A DNA stretch of 64,000 nt from Xylanibacter ruminicola (GTDB lineage Bacteria; Bacteroidota; Bacteroidia; Bacteroidales; Bacteroidaceae): the NCBI RefSeq assembly GCF_900107775.1, contig NZ_FNRF01000007.1, positions 80,894-144,893 of the forward strand, given 5' to 3'. The notes beneath the pieces are model-generated. The model had not been told where the DNA came from. It made no database searches and saw nothing but the letters and a program-made list of their open reading frames with translations. Each line of letters begins with the position of its first letter. The first letter of the stretch is position 1. This document shows, in pieces, positions 1 through 7,940 of the stretch. The position numbers and the translations under genes are program-made.

Positions 1-27
1 AGTTCGATATTACGACATTTACGTCTT

Positions 28-425
28 GGGGTTGACTGGATTTGACGGCGAGATGAAATGGTACGTAAGCACGCGGAGGCTTCTTTGGTTCCCTCCATAA
101 TCTGAGTCAAGGAAAATTTAATTGGCAACAATGAGTATGCTCTCGCTGCCTAATCGAAGTATAGTAGATTACTGGCTTTATTCCTTTACAAGGTAGAGGA
201 ACGAGACGTCGCTCCGAGGATGTTGTTCCGAATCCAAAGATCAAGCGGCGCAGGTTAAATCGGAAATAGTTTGTGCAGGCTCCGATGCACGGATGAAGTT
301 TTAGGAGATAAGGTTGCGGTTGGTGGCTTGGGTCTTGCCGCAGCTCGAAAACGAAGGCCAAGATAAGCGTGTAGAAAGCGTATGGTTTCCTTGTGCGGAC
401 GAGGGTTCGACTCCCTCCAGCTCCA
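28..425 (+). ncRNA. ssrA: transfer-messenger RNA (tmRNA)
   Basis: tmRNA rescues stalled ribosomes and tags the unfinished protein for proteolysis. The 5' end (GGGGTTG, 28-34) pairs with 418-424 to form a 7-bp acceptor stem with one G-U pair; A425 is the discriminator base. The T-arm sequence GGTTCGACTCC lies just before the 3' end. CCA is not encoded and must be added. The tag frame reads G-N-N-E-Y-A-L-A-A then TAA near 124-153, of the Bacteroidetes ALAA-ending type. Length is about 398 nt. The promoter lies mostly outside the window. Exact ends are inferred from the stem. Confidence 0.95.
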
Positions 426-522
426 CTATGTTACGCCAGAGGGGCCTCACCCTCGTGAGGGTTCTTCGCAAGCGAAGCGACTACGTCGATTACGACTCCC
501 TCCAGCTCCACTATGTTACGCC
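408..522 (+). repeat. direct repeat of the tmRNA 3' end
   Basis: The 30 bases at 408-437 (last bases of ssrA plus flank) recur exactly at 493-522, 85 bp downstream. Each copy is followed by a CCTCAC...GTGAGG-type hairpin, but only the second has a T-run. The layout looks like a tandem partial duplication, or the scar of an integrase using the ssrA 3' end as attachment site. No integrase gene lies within the window beside it. Confidence 0.85.
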
Positions 523-560
523 CTCGCGAGGTCTCACCCTCGTGAGGGCTCTTTTTTTTC
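520..560 (+). terminator. Rho-independent terminator after ssrA
   Basis: GCCCTC (520-525) can pair with GAGGGC (544-549), with an alternative inner CTCAC/GTGAG stem, followed by eight T residues at 552-559. A similar hairpin at 445-460 lacks the T-run, so this downstream copy is probably the working terminator. Confidence 0.75.
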
Positions 561-634
561 CATTAACCAGTAGAAATAATTACACGTTAATAATTATTAA
601 CAATCGGACTGATCCAAATTCAGATATTTCTTTT

Positions 635-642
635 TATATTTG
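635..642 (+). promoter_or_regulatory. Bacteroidetes-type -7 box
   Basis: TATATTTG matches the Bacteroidetes -7 consensus TAnnTTTG and sits 32 bp before the GTG start at 674. A clear -33 TTTG is not visible at the usual distance. Confidence 0.5.
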
Positions 643-673
643 CAGCATCTATTAACTGAAAGATTGAAAACTT

Positions 674-1635
674 GTGATTATAAACGGTTTATGTGCTGAT
701 TATGGCAGCCGTTTCTGCCCATGTATTTTGGCGGTGACGGGTGGTTGTGTAGTTTGCAGTCAGGTCAATGGCAAGGCCTTTTGCGACTGTAAGGCCAGTG
801 GTGGTATCTGCATCAAGCAGGAACTGCTCAGAAATGGTGGGAAGGCAAACCCCGGTAGGTTAACGTATGAATGCGAGGTGATATCGGTGATTCATTACGA
901 CGGCTTGGTATTTTTAAGGGTGAAGGTTCCTATATCATTAGAGAGGGAGGTGAAACGTCCGGGCGGCTTTGTGTTTGTACGCCGTAAAGATGCGGCTTCC
1001 TGGTACGATGTCCCATCTCCGTACAATTTGAGGAGATGATGGTGGGCAGCATCGGAATGACCCTTCTTTTTCGTGGTGTCAAGACGAACCAGTTCAAGGA
1101 CTTGGCCGAGGGTGACACGCTACTGCTACGCGGCCCGTTCAACAACGGCCTGTTAGGATTGCAGCATCTGGAAGCGCAACAATCGAGTCGCTGCCTGATA
1201 CTGACCAAGGGCATTGGTTTATTGCCATCGGTATCCGCAGTCAGATATCTTCAATCCAGACACAACGAAACAGAATTGTATGTTGACGAAGGAAATTTCT
1301 CACCTTCTATCCTGAAGTTCCAGCTCGATCTGTTTGAACTCCCATTTAAGCCTTTGACTCTGCTTGATGACGATGGTGAGCTCAGCACACCTGCCAAGCA
1401 CGTTATCAGACGGTTCGTGGCCGATGGCGGCAGCCTGATTCATGTCGGTGCTTCGGAATATGTGATACACCAGGTGGCCGCCTATCTGCATTATATCGGC
1501 AACCGTCATGTAAAGCTTTCGGCCTGTAACAATGCCAGGATGTGTTGCGGCGAAGGTGTGTGCGGCGCATGCACAGAAATAACTGCCGACAGACGGGTTA
1601 TTCATCATTGTAAAGAACAAGTAAAAATAAAATAA
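674..1635 (+). pseudogene. frameshifted FAD/[2Fe-2S] oxidoreductase subunit (PyrK-like)
   Basis: This is an electron-transfer subunit resembling PyrK or sulfide dehydrogenase: ferredoxin-reductase-like FAD and NAD domains and a C-terminal [2Fe-2S] site. The first part (674-1039, GTG start) is Cys-rich, then reaches the FAD-binding motif and stops at 1037-1039. The rest (1036-1635) continues in another frame and ends with the cluster motif CNNARMCCGEGVCGAC plus a later Cys. Reading across frames gives YDVPISVQFEEMM, the pattern expected at the FAD site, if one C is restored in the C-run near 1009-1011. It is therefore one gene with a one-base deletion, or a sequencing error. The overlapping TGA/ATG could allow two polypeptides. 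It precedes its likely partner flavoprotein by 7 bp. Confidence 0.75.
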
Positions 1636-1642
1636 ACGTTAT

Positions 1643-2917
1643 ATGAGAGTTATTATCATAGGAGGCGGATGGGCTGGTACAGCCGCTGCGATAGCTGCAA
1701 GAAAAGCTGGCGCCGAGGTTTGTCTGATAGAGAAAACAGATATGTTGCTGGGATGTGGCAATGCAGGTGGAATCATGCGTAACAACGGTAGGTTCACGGC
1801 TGCCGAAGAGATGATTGCGCTGGGAGGTGGCGAACTGTTCCAGTTGATTGACCGCATTGCGCTGCACCGCAACGTGGAGTTCCCAGGTCATCATCACGCC
1901 ACACTCTATCCTGTCAACACCATCGAGGCGCATGTTCGTAGACTGGTTCTGGAAATGGGTGTTGATGTTCACTGTTCTACACACATCTGCGATGTAGTGT
2001 GTGATAACAATCAGTTGAAAGGTGTCTATGCCGACTCAGGCGACCTTTTCGAAGGTGATGTCTTCATTGAGACTACAGGTAGTGCCGGACCAATGGGTAA
2101 CTGCTTGAAATATGGCAATGGTTGCTGCATGTGCGTGCTGCGCTGCCCAGCCTTTGGCCCGCGCATCAGTATCACTGAGCGCTGTGGAGGTCAGGATTAT
2201 CAGGGCGAACGCCAGCCCGACATGTTCGGTGTGTTCTCTGGATCGTGCAAGGTGTCGAAAGAGAGTCTGTCGGCAGCGCTGCAGGAAGAATTGAACAGCA
2301 AAGGAGTAGCCTTGATACCACTTCCTAAGGAGGAAATCAACTACGACAAACTGAAGATAAAGGCCTGTAAGCAATATGCCATCAAGGATTTCTCTGAGAA
2401 TATGATCCTACTCGATACTGGCGACGCCAAGCTCATGACCAGCTACTATCCCGTTGAGAAGTTGAGGCGGCTGCCCGGCATGGAAAATGCCCGTTACGTA
2501 GATCCATGTGCTGGCAGCAAGGGCAACTCCATACGTTACCTCTCAGTAGCCTACCGCTCAAATGCCATGACTGTGGATGGTATCAGCAACCTGCTTTGCG
2601 CCGGCGAGAAAAGTGGTCTGTTTATTGGTCACACAGAGGCCATTACCACAGGAACCTTGGCTGGTCACAACGCTGCACGACTGGCTGCCGCCAAGCCCTT
2701 GCTGACACTGCCGCAGACTCTTGCCGTAGGCGACCTCATTGCAGCGGCTAACAGTGCTATCAAGGAAAGGCACGACACCATGGAGCGCTTTACCTTCTCG
2801 GGGGGAAACTACTTCAACCGCATGAAGGAAAAGCAGCTATACACCACCGACATCGAAGCCATCAGACAGCGGGTGGAACAGGCTGGACTGCTGGGAGTGT
2901 ATAATGAACATGTATAG
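1643..2917 (+). CDS. FAD-dependent oxidoreductase
   Basis: A 424-residue flavoprotein. The N-terminal dinucleotide-binding motif VIIIGGGWAGTAAAIAA with the acidic residue of strand 2 (LIEK) is typical of FAD enzymes. A Cys-rich stretch, CLKYGNGCCMCVLRC, at about 152-166 suggests a disulfide or iron-sulfur redox site. A second FAD-contact region (NLLCAGEKSGLFIGHTEA) lies near residue 315-335, as in the FAD_oxidored group. It follows the frameshifted PyrK-like subunit by 7 bp and precedes a MATE exporter by 8 bp, so the three form one operon. The two oxidoreductases probably pass electrons to each other. The substrate is unknown. Confidence 0.8.
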   Translation: MRVIIIGGGWAGTAAAIAARKAGAEVCLIEKTDMLLGCGNAGGIMRNNGRFTAAEEMIALGGGELFQLIDRIALHRNVEFPGHHHATLYPVNTIEAHVRRLVLEMGVDVHCSTHICDVVCDNNQLKGVYADSGDLFEGDVFIETTGSAGPMGNCLKYGNGCCMCVLRCPAFGPRISITERCGGQDYQGERQPDMFGVFSGSCKVSKESLSAALQEELNSKGVALIPLPKEEINYDKLKIKACKQYAIKDFSENMILLDTGDAKLMTSYYPVEKLRRLPGMENARYVDPCAGSKGNSIRYLSVAYRSNAMTVDGISNLLCAGEKSGLFIGHTEAITTGTLAGHNAARLAAAKPLLTLPQTLAVGDLIAAANSAIKERHDTMERFTFSGGNYFNRMKEKQLYTTDIEAIRQRVEQAGLLGVYNEHV

Positions 2918-2925
2918 CTATCAGA

Positions 2926-4287
2926 ATGCGCTCCTATAAGGTTGACATAGAAGTCTTTGAGCGAATGCCTGTTGCAAGGGCTGTACTAGCTCAGAGTATC
3001 CCAGCCATTGTGGCTCAACTGATAGTGCTTCTTTACAACTGGGCCGACACTTTTTTCCTGGCACGTCTGAACAAGCCGGAACTGGTGGCGGCGGCTACTA
3101 TTGTACTGCCCCTCTATCTGATGCTGACCGCCATCGGTAACCTGCCTGGAGTTGGCGGCGGAAGCCAGTTTGCAAATCATCTGGGCAAGCACGATTATAC
3201 AGGGGCGCAACGTGTGGCATCGATCACCTTCTGGATGGGTATGATACTGGCATTGGTATGCTGTTTGTCCTTTCCGTTGTATAGTGACATACTACTGAGC
3301 CTCATCGGTGCCAACGAACGAACTCTTGCCCCCGCCCAGGAGTATGCGTTCTGGGTGATTACCATCGGCGGCATACCGGTCATCATGAATCTCGTGCTTG
3401 CCAATCTGGTCAGAGCAGAGGGCATGGCACTCCAGGCTTCCATCGGCATCTCGGCAGGAGGTATATTGAATTGCTTGCTCGATCCTCTGCTCATGCTGCC
3501 GAGCATGGGTAATATGGGTATTGTTGGTGCAGGTATCGCCACGGCAGTATCAAACATGGTTTCGGTATTGTGGCTGCTTGTCGTCATCTGGCGTCGCCGA
3601 AAGACTGGCGTGTTGACCTTTGCACCACAGCTTCTGCGCTACACCAGGCATTATATAGGCAGCATTTCCAAGGTTGGTTTCCCATCATCTATACAGTATA
3701 TGCTGACGGTGGTTGCCGTAGCAGCCCTGACGCACTTTGTTGCCCAATATAACACTGAGGCAACAGCAGCCCTTGGCATTGTGAAACGGCTCGACTATCT
3801 GCCGCTCTACTTTACCATCGGACTTTCTCAAGGCATCTTGCCACTACTTGCCTACAACCACTCGTCGGGTAACGTTGTCCGGCGCAATCACGTGTTCAAG
3901 TGTGGCTGTATCATTTCGTTCGGATTTGCCATGCTGTGCTTCGCTGTCTTTGAAATTTGGGCATACCAATTGGCCATGTTGTTCACACAGGAATCGCTCA
4001 CGGTATCATACATCGTACCTTTTCTCCGGATACAGGTAGTAGCCATGCCATTCATGGCGGTGTGCTATCCCTCCATCACGCTCTTTCAAGCTATGGAGCG
4101 TTCACGAGAGGCCCTTATCTGCAGTATCCTGCGAAAAGGTGTTGTCGATATTCCCCTGCTCATTGTCATGAATGCGCTATGGCCTTTGTTTGGCTGCATG
4201 TGGGTGCAGCCGATAGTTGATTTCACTTCAATGTTGGTTGCCTTTTACTTTGCCTCTCAGATTCGGGCTCAGATTCATGACTACTAA
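2926..4287 (+). CDS. MATE family efflux transporter
   Basis: A 453-residue inner-membrane protein with about 12 hydrophobic segments and the two-fold MATE layout. The first half has PAIVAQLIVLLYNWADTFF, the usual MATE TM1 pattern, and the second half begins near residue 235 with SISKVGFPSSIQYML. MATE proteins export drugs or metabolites using Na+ or H+ gradients. It is the last gene of the oxidoreductase operon. Whether its cargo relates to those redox proteins cannot be told. Confidence 0.88.
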   Translation: MRSYKVDIEVFERMPVARAVLAQSIPAIVAQLIVLLYNWADTFFLARLNKPELVAAATIVLPLYLMLTAIGNLPGVGGGSQFANHLGKHDYTGAQRVASITFWMGMILALVCCLSFPLYSDILLSLIGANERTLAPAQEYAFWVITIGGIPVIMNLVLANLVRAEGMALQASIGISAGGILNCLLDPLLMLPSMGNMGIVGAGIATAVSNMVSVLWLLVVIWRRRKTGVLTFAPQLLRYTRHYIGSISKVGFPSSIQYMLTVVAVAALTHFVAQYNTEATAALGIVKRLDYLPLYFTIGLSQGILPLLAYNHSSGNVVRRNHVFKCGCIISFGFAMLCFAVFEIWAYQLAMLFTQESLTVSYIVPFLRIQVVAMPFMAVCYPSITLFQAMERSREALICSILRKGVVDIPLLIVMNALWPLFGCMWVQPIVDFTSMLVAFYFASQIRAQIHDY

Positions 4288-4320
4288 TCAGCATTTCATT
4301 GCACCATTACAGCATGTGTT

Positions 4321-5616
4321 TTATTTCTCAATCAACCAGTATTCCATGTGGTTGGTTTTGCGTTTGCTCTTAAAATTGAACTGTACATCGTTCAGGGCGT
4401 TGCCTATCTTCTGGAATGGCGTTTCTGGGTCGAAGTTGGCATAGCGCGTGGCCAGCACCTGACTGATATCGCCCAGACTCCACCACTTGCCTTGCTCTGT
4501 TTCCTTGGGGCGGCGGAAGCTTTCGCCAATCATCTCAACCAGATCGTTCAGTTTCTGGAACGGCTCGTTCTCGGCCATCAGCTGCTTGATTTCATCATCG
4601 TTCAGCCAAAAGCGCTCACCTTTATTAAATAGGTATAGGGCCTGGGCAAATAGCTGCTCATGGTTCAGCGTGTCGCTGAAGTCGATGTTGCCCTCTACAC
4701 CTACGCACACAAAACGGCGACTTCCTGTTGGGTCAACCAGAGGTTTCATTTGGTTGGTAGTGCCGATAAACGAGGTGTAACGGCGATACAACTTGATGGT
4801 CTTTCCGTATGGTGGACGAAACTTCACATCGCTCGACGACAGCAGATACTTCAGTACAATCTGCTGCGACGAGGTAGTCTTATCAAACTCATCAATGTTG
4901 ATGAGGGCAAAACTAGTCAAGGCAATGTTCAGGTCGAACTCGTTCTTGAAGTTCAGCTTGTCGTTGTAGTAATCGCGCAGTTCGGGTGGCAGGATGATCT
5001 TGCAGAATCGCGTTTTACCACATCCCTGGCGACCAATCAATAGTGGCGTGAGTGCATTACCTGTCAACTGCTTATCGCTTTCGCGCCATTGTCCTACCAT
5101 TCCCATCAGCCAATATCTCAGGTACTTGGGCCAATGCGGCTGCGAGGTGGGCACACGGGCTGCAAGTTCGGCTATGTAATCATGCCCGTCCCATTTGGGC
5201 AACTGATCAAGCCAGGTATTGATGGGGTCGAACTGCTCAATACGGGTCGAGTCGATAAAACGGTTCACGTTTCTGTCCCATGCTTTCAGTCCTAACTCGG
5301 TGGCTCTCAGCGTCATATCGTTACGCACATCTTCGGTAAGAGGCTTGAATCGCTGGTCGTTGCTGAACTTCTCGCGATACTCGGCCACACCTGTTAGCAG
5401 GTTCTTACGCATGTCGAAGTTCGAATTCAGGAATATCTCAGTCTTCATCGCCTGGATAGTATCTTCGGGCACACTCTTCAAGGGCTTAATCTTATGCTTC
5501 TCGCGATAATCCTCCTGTTCGGTCACGCTATAAACGGTCTGAAAAATCTTCTCAACCAGCATCTTGTCGCGATTCAGCACTGGGTGCAGCATCGTTAGCC
5601 CTTTGGCATGCGCCAA
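4321..5616 (-). pseudogene. VapE-type helicase domain (C-terminal part of a broken gene)
   Basis: This is the helicase part of a VapE/BT4734-type protein found in Bacteroidetes mobile elements. Visible features over 431 codons are Walker A GRQGCGKT (about 195-202), Walker B ALINIDEFD (about 237-245), sensor-1 FIGTTNQ, and a C-terminal winged-helix-like end (WWSLGDISQVL) of the DUF3874 kind. The only start is a TTG, and its first residues do not look like a family N-terminus. The expected start lies in the separate fragment at 5595-5858, in another frame. About 250 residues of the primase-like middle seem to be deleted. The helicase core itself is intact, so residual function is possible. Confidence 0.75.
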
Positions 5617-5858
5617 TCGCCTTTGCGATTCTGGTAGTTGGCCACAAAGCAGATGCGTGGCAGTTTAATGCCACCCTCTATTTGTGTGGTAATCTGTCCG
5701 TCGCCCAGTCTGTGTGGATTCATCAAATGATATACCTCGCGTGTTTGGCGCACAGTATTCTCAATCATACCATTCTTGATGGCTGAGGCCATCTCAGCCA
5801 ACTCTACACGGTTGATAACCTCTTTACGGCCTTCTTTTTTAAGTAATGTAATCTTCAT
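5595..5858 (-). pseudogene. N-terminal remnant of the VapE/BT4734-type protein
   Basis: 87 codons starting MKITLLKKEGRKEV and including GQITTQIEGGIKLPRICF, which matches how full-length BT4734-family VapE proteins begin, as I recall them. After NRKGDW the family normally continues into a primase-like domain. Here the frame ends after PKG, and the helicase portion resumes in a different frame with a 22-bp overlap. The likely cause is an internal deletion with frameshift. It has its own -7 box (5900-5907). Confidence 0.7.
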
Positions 5859-5899
5859 ATTTATGTTTATTAGTTATTTGTTTATGATAAAATCGCCCA

Positions 5900-5907
5900 C
5901 AAAGGTA
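5900..5907 (-). promoter_or_regulatory. -7 box for the VapE-type remnant
   Basis: TACCTTTG on the minus strand, 41 bp before the ATG at 5858. Together with the promoter at 6532-6563 it makes two promoters pointing outward from the repeat array. Confidence 0.6.
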
Positions 5908-6072
5908 CTACAAATATTCGAGAATTAATTACATTTTTAGAAATAATTTTTGCTATATAGCCTACATGCCTACATAAAAACGCTTGAAAACCGCATGTAC
6001 AAAGGGTTTTGTGCGTTTTTAAGCCTACATAAAGTACCACAAAAGCCTACATAAAGCCTACATAAATTCGAC

Positions 6073-6110
6073 CGAAAAGTAGCTTTTCGACATCCCAAAA
6101 GTAACTTTTT
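6073..6110. repeat. pair of AAAAGT..CTTTT palindromes
   Basis: CGAAAAGTAGCTTTTCG at 6073-6089 is a palindrome with a 3-base centre, and AAAAGTaACTTTT follows at about 6097-6109. A related half-site, AAAGCTACTT, is at about 6119-6128. They lie inside the left half of the GCCTACAT array. Confidence 0.6.
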
Positions 6111-6191
6111 AAGGCACAAAAAGCTACTTCCTGCCTAGCGAAAACATACTTATTAATGTACTCGCAATATTTCTCCATAAAGGATGTAGTG

Positions 6192-6276
6192 AAATTCTCT
6201 AGAGAATTTTCGGCTAAGTGCCTTACTAAACATTGCTGAGTGCCTAGGCAGTAGCAAAATTCTCTAGAGAATTTTG
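6192..6276. repeat. two AAATTCTCTAGAGAATTT palindromes
   Basis: A perfect 18-bp palindrome at 6192-6209 and a perfect 22-bp one at 6255-6276 share the core TTCTCTAGAGAA, with centres 65 bp apart. They sit around the centre of the larger array. A degenerate copy (ATTCTCTAGAAAAT, about 6539-6552) lies between the -33 and -7 boxes of the HU gene promoter. This fits a dimeric regulator that controls that promoter. Confidence 0.85.
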
Positions 6277-6531
6277 TAACGAGTATTAAGGATAAAAGCT
6301 GCTAACCAGGCAAACAATATCTGTTAGTACGTGGGTAAACGGCAAAAAACATGTAGGCAGCATGTAGGCTTTATGTAGGCTTTTGTGGGGCTTTATGTAG
6401 GCTTTAAACTTTGTAACATATTGTGTAATAGGTGTTTAAGGCAAAAATATGTAGGCATGTAGGCTTATTGCATATTTTTTTATTGCAATTTCTCTGCCGC
6501 ATTCAAAAATAATAATATTTTCATCGATTAT

Positions 6532-6563
6532 TTTGTTTATTCTCTAGAAAATGTGTATTTTTG
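6532..6563 (+). promoter_or_regulatory. promoter of the HU-like gene
   Basis: -33 TTTG (6532-6535), 20-bp gap, -7 TATTTTTG (6556-6563). The ATG at 6586 is 22 bp on. The promoter decides the start: the upstream in-frame ATG at 6553 lies before the -7 box. A degenerate TTCTCTAGA palindrome fills the spacer. Confidence 0.8.
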
Positions 6564-6585
6564 CAGCACTAAAAACGTATTACTT

Positions 6586-6984
6586 ATGAAATATAGATTA
6601 AAGAAAGAAACCAAACCAACGTTGCCCACTTTTGGCAAGTACAAGGCTGTGGCAGTTCACTACCACACCGTAGAGAGCAGGCAACTTATTAAAGAAGTAG
6701 CCCAACGCATGGGTACACATACATCTAATGTATTAGCTGTCATGTCGAGTGTAGCCGAGGTTGTAAACAATCATTTACGTGAGGGCGATCGTGTGCGCTT
6801 AGAGGACTGGGGCATGATGAAACTCGAAATCGAAAGCGAAAAGGTTGACAATCTCAAAGATTTCAAAGCCAAGAAACACATCCGTGGTGTCCGCCTCCAC
6901 TTCCTCCCTCAAAGCTACGAAGGCCACCAAGAACTCTACGAAGGTATCACCTTCGAGAAAGACAAAAACTATAGTGAAGAGTAA
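6586..6984 (+). CDS. HU-family DNA-binding protein
   Basis: A 132-residue nucleoid-type protein of the Bacteroidetes HU group. KAVAVHYHTVESRQLIKEVAQRMG begins a helical dimerisation part (shown here only by its ends, residues about 18-42). SSVAEVVNNHLREGDRVRLEDWGMMKLEIESEKV matches the HU pattern in which a strand leads into the DNA-binding arm (about 53-88). It ends with a charged tail, ITFEKDKNYSEE. Such genes often lie beside VapE-type genes in Bacteroidales. The start at 6586 is set by the promoter. The last 21 bases of its coding end recur at 7906-7926, beyond the next gene. Confidence 0.85.
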   Translation: MKYRLKKETKPTLPTFGKYKAVAVHYHTVESRQLIKEVAQRMGTHTSNVLAVMSSVAEVVNNHLREGDRVRLEDWGMMKLEIESEKVDNLKDFKAKKHIRGVRLHFLPQSYEGHQELYEGITFEKDKNYSEE

Positions 6985-7015
6985 AATGTCAGACTTGGAA
7001 AAATAGTAGCGATAT

Positions 7016-7047
7016 TTTGGTTGTTTCGAAAAATAGTTGTATATTTG
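7016..7047 (+). promoter_or_regulatory. promoter of the kinase-like gene
   Basis: -33 TTTG (7016-7019), 20-bp gap, -7 TATATTTG (7040-7047), ATG at 7068. The close match gives this gene its own transcription independent of the HU gene, and rules out the earlier in-frame start at 7017. Confidence 0.85.
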
Positions 7048-7067
7048 CAGCAAAATCGGAATTAATT

Positions 7068-7886
7068 ATGAACAATGCAGACTTTTGGACTTCCATCCAC
7101 AACATAATTGCAGAGGGCTTTACGTCTGAAGGCCTGCAAAAACTTGATAGTTATGCAGAACAATTTATTAGCGGACGGTTGGTTTATCAACGATTTTCAC
7201 CGCAGGAACAGCATGGCTGCGCAGCGGGAGGTGCTACAAATGTCATTGCATCCCTGCTCGCGGGAGCAGAAATTGGCTCAGATAGCCAGGATTCGTCAGC
7301 ACTCAGCGACTACCAAAGAGAGTGCCAACTTGGAGCGCAGCAAGAAAGTGTAATAGAGCGATGGGCAAAAGCTGTTGGAGTCTGGACAGAAAGTGTTGAT
7401 GAGCAGTTGCCCAAGGTTCTTGGCGAACAGATTGCAGAGGGTGGTGAGGCTAAAGTTTATGATCATGGCTCTACACTGATAAAATCCATTGGCCTTGATT
7501 ATTTTATCCAGCCCATCTTTGCCCTCGACCGCATAACACTCCATAATACCTATTTCCCTGAGACTCGACTGACAGTTCTTGGCTTTGGACGCGACAAGAA
7601 CGGGGAGTTTAAGATTATCGTTGAGCAACCCTTCATCGATGGTCAGCCAGTGAGCGATGAAGAGATTGCTGACTATATGCGTCAGATGGGCTTTGAACTA
7701 AAAAATCCTCGCAACTGGACCTATGCTACACCTGATATTTACCTCAGCGACATGCATGACGAAAATGTAATCCGTTCCAACAAGTCTGACGCTATTTTCG
7801 TCGTGGATTGCGACATTCGTATCAACACCCCTGAGTTAAGACAAGGAGGAACAAGACGGATTTCGAATATGATTGTTTTGAAATAA
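7068..7886 (+). CDS. putative polyvalent-type protein kinase-like protein
   Basis: A 272-residue protein. The first 100 or so residues resemble nothing I recognise. A kinase-like fold follows: Gly-rich loop EGGEAKVY (about 124-131), candidate ATP-binding Lys139 (STLIKS), hinge near VEQPFIDGQPV (185-195), catalytic-loop pattern LSDMHDEN with Asp228 and Asn233 spaced as in HRDxxxxN, and a DFG-like VVDCD with Asp247. This arrangement is familiar from kinase-like domains in large 'polyvalent' proteins of phages and conjugative elements; here it stands alone. All key residues are present, so it may be active. The target is unknown. It sits between two HU 3' ends in the VapE island. Confidence 0.6.
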   Translation: MNNADFWTSIHNIIAEGFTSEGLQKLDSYAEQFISGRLVYQRFSPQEQHGCAAGGATNVIASLLAGAEIGSDSQDSSALSDYQRECQLGAQQESVIERWAKAVGVWTESVDEQLPKVLGEQIAEGGEAKVYDHGSTLIKSIGLDYFIQPIFALDRITLHNTYFPETRLTVLGFGRDKNGEFKIIVEQPFIDGQPVSDEEIADYMRQMGFELKNPRNWTYATPDIYLSDMHDENVIRSNKSDAIFVVDCDIRINTPELRQGGTRRISNMIVLK

Positions 7887-7940
7887 TCAAATTTTGAGAT
7901 TGCGCATCACCTTCGAGAAAGACAAACTTTACACAGAGGA

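Larger units (their letters stand above)
5960..6464. repeat. mirror-symmetric array of the 8-mer GCCTACAT
   Basis: Five copies of GCCTACAT begin at 5960, 5968, 6023, 6045 and 6056. Six copies of its complement ATGTAGGC begin at 6351, 6362, 6373, 6395, 6449 and 6457. Spacings are 8, 55, 22, 11 on the left and 11, 11, 22, 54, 8 on the right, so five copies pair as mirror images about 6212.5. The segments 6021-6055 and 6370-6404 form a 35-bp inverted repeat with two mismatches. Steps of 11 and 22 bp place the copies on one helix face, as in iterons or operators. The 5859-6585 gap holds no gene. Confidence 0.9.
6946..7926 (+). repeat. duplicated 3' end of the HU gene flanking the kinase-like gene
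   Basis: 21 identical bases at 6946-6966 and 7906-7926. In the second copy the frame reads R-I-T-F-E-K-D-K-L-Y-T-E-E-stop, against G-I-T-F-E-K-D-K-N-Y-S-E-E-stop in the real gene. The stop of the second copy overlaps the nucleotidyltransferase start (GAATGA, ATG at 7941). So an HU-like gene once ended directly against that gene, and the kinase-like gene now lies between two HU tails. Confidence 0.85.

Noticed and set aside
314..655. Small open frames across and after the tmRNA
   Set aside because: They overlap the structured RNA and repeats and lack promoters or recognisable protein features.
5960..6464. CRISPR array
   Set aside because: The units are 8 bp, occur in opposite orientations, and have no uniform spacers or cas genes.
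6553..6585. Upstream ATG extending the HU-like protein
   Set aside because: It lies before the -7 box at 6556-6563, so it would not be in the transcript.
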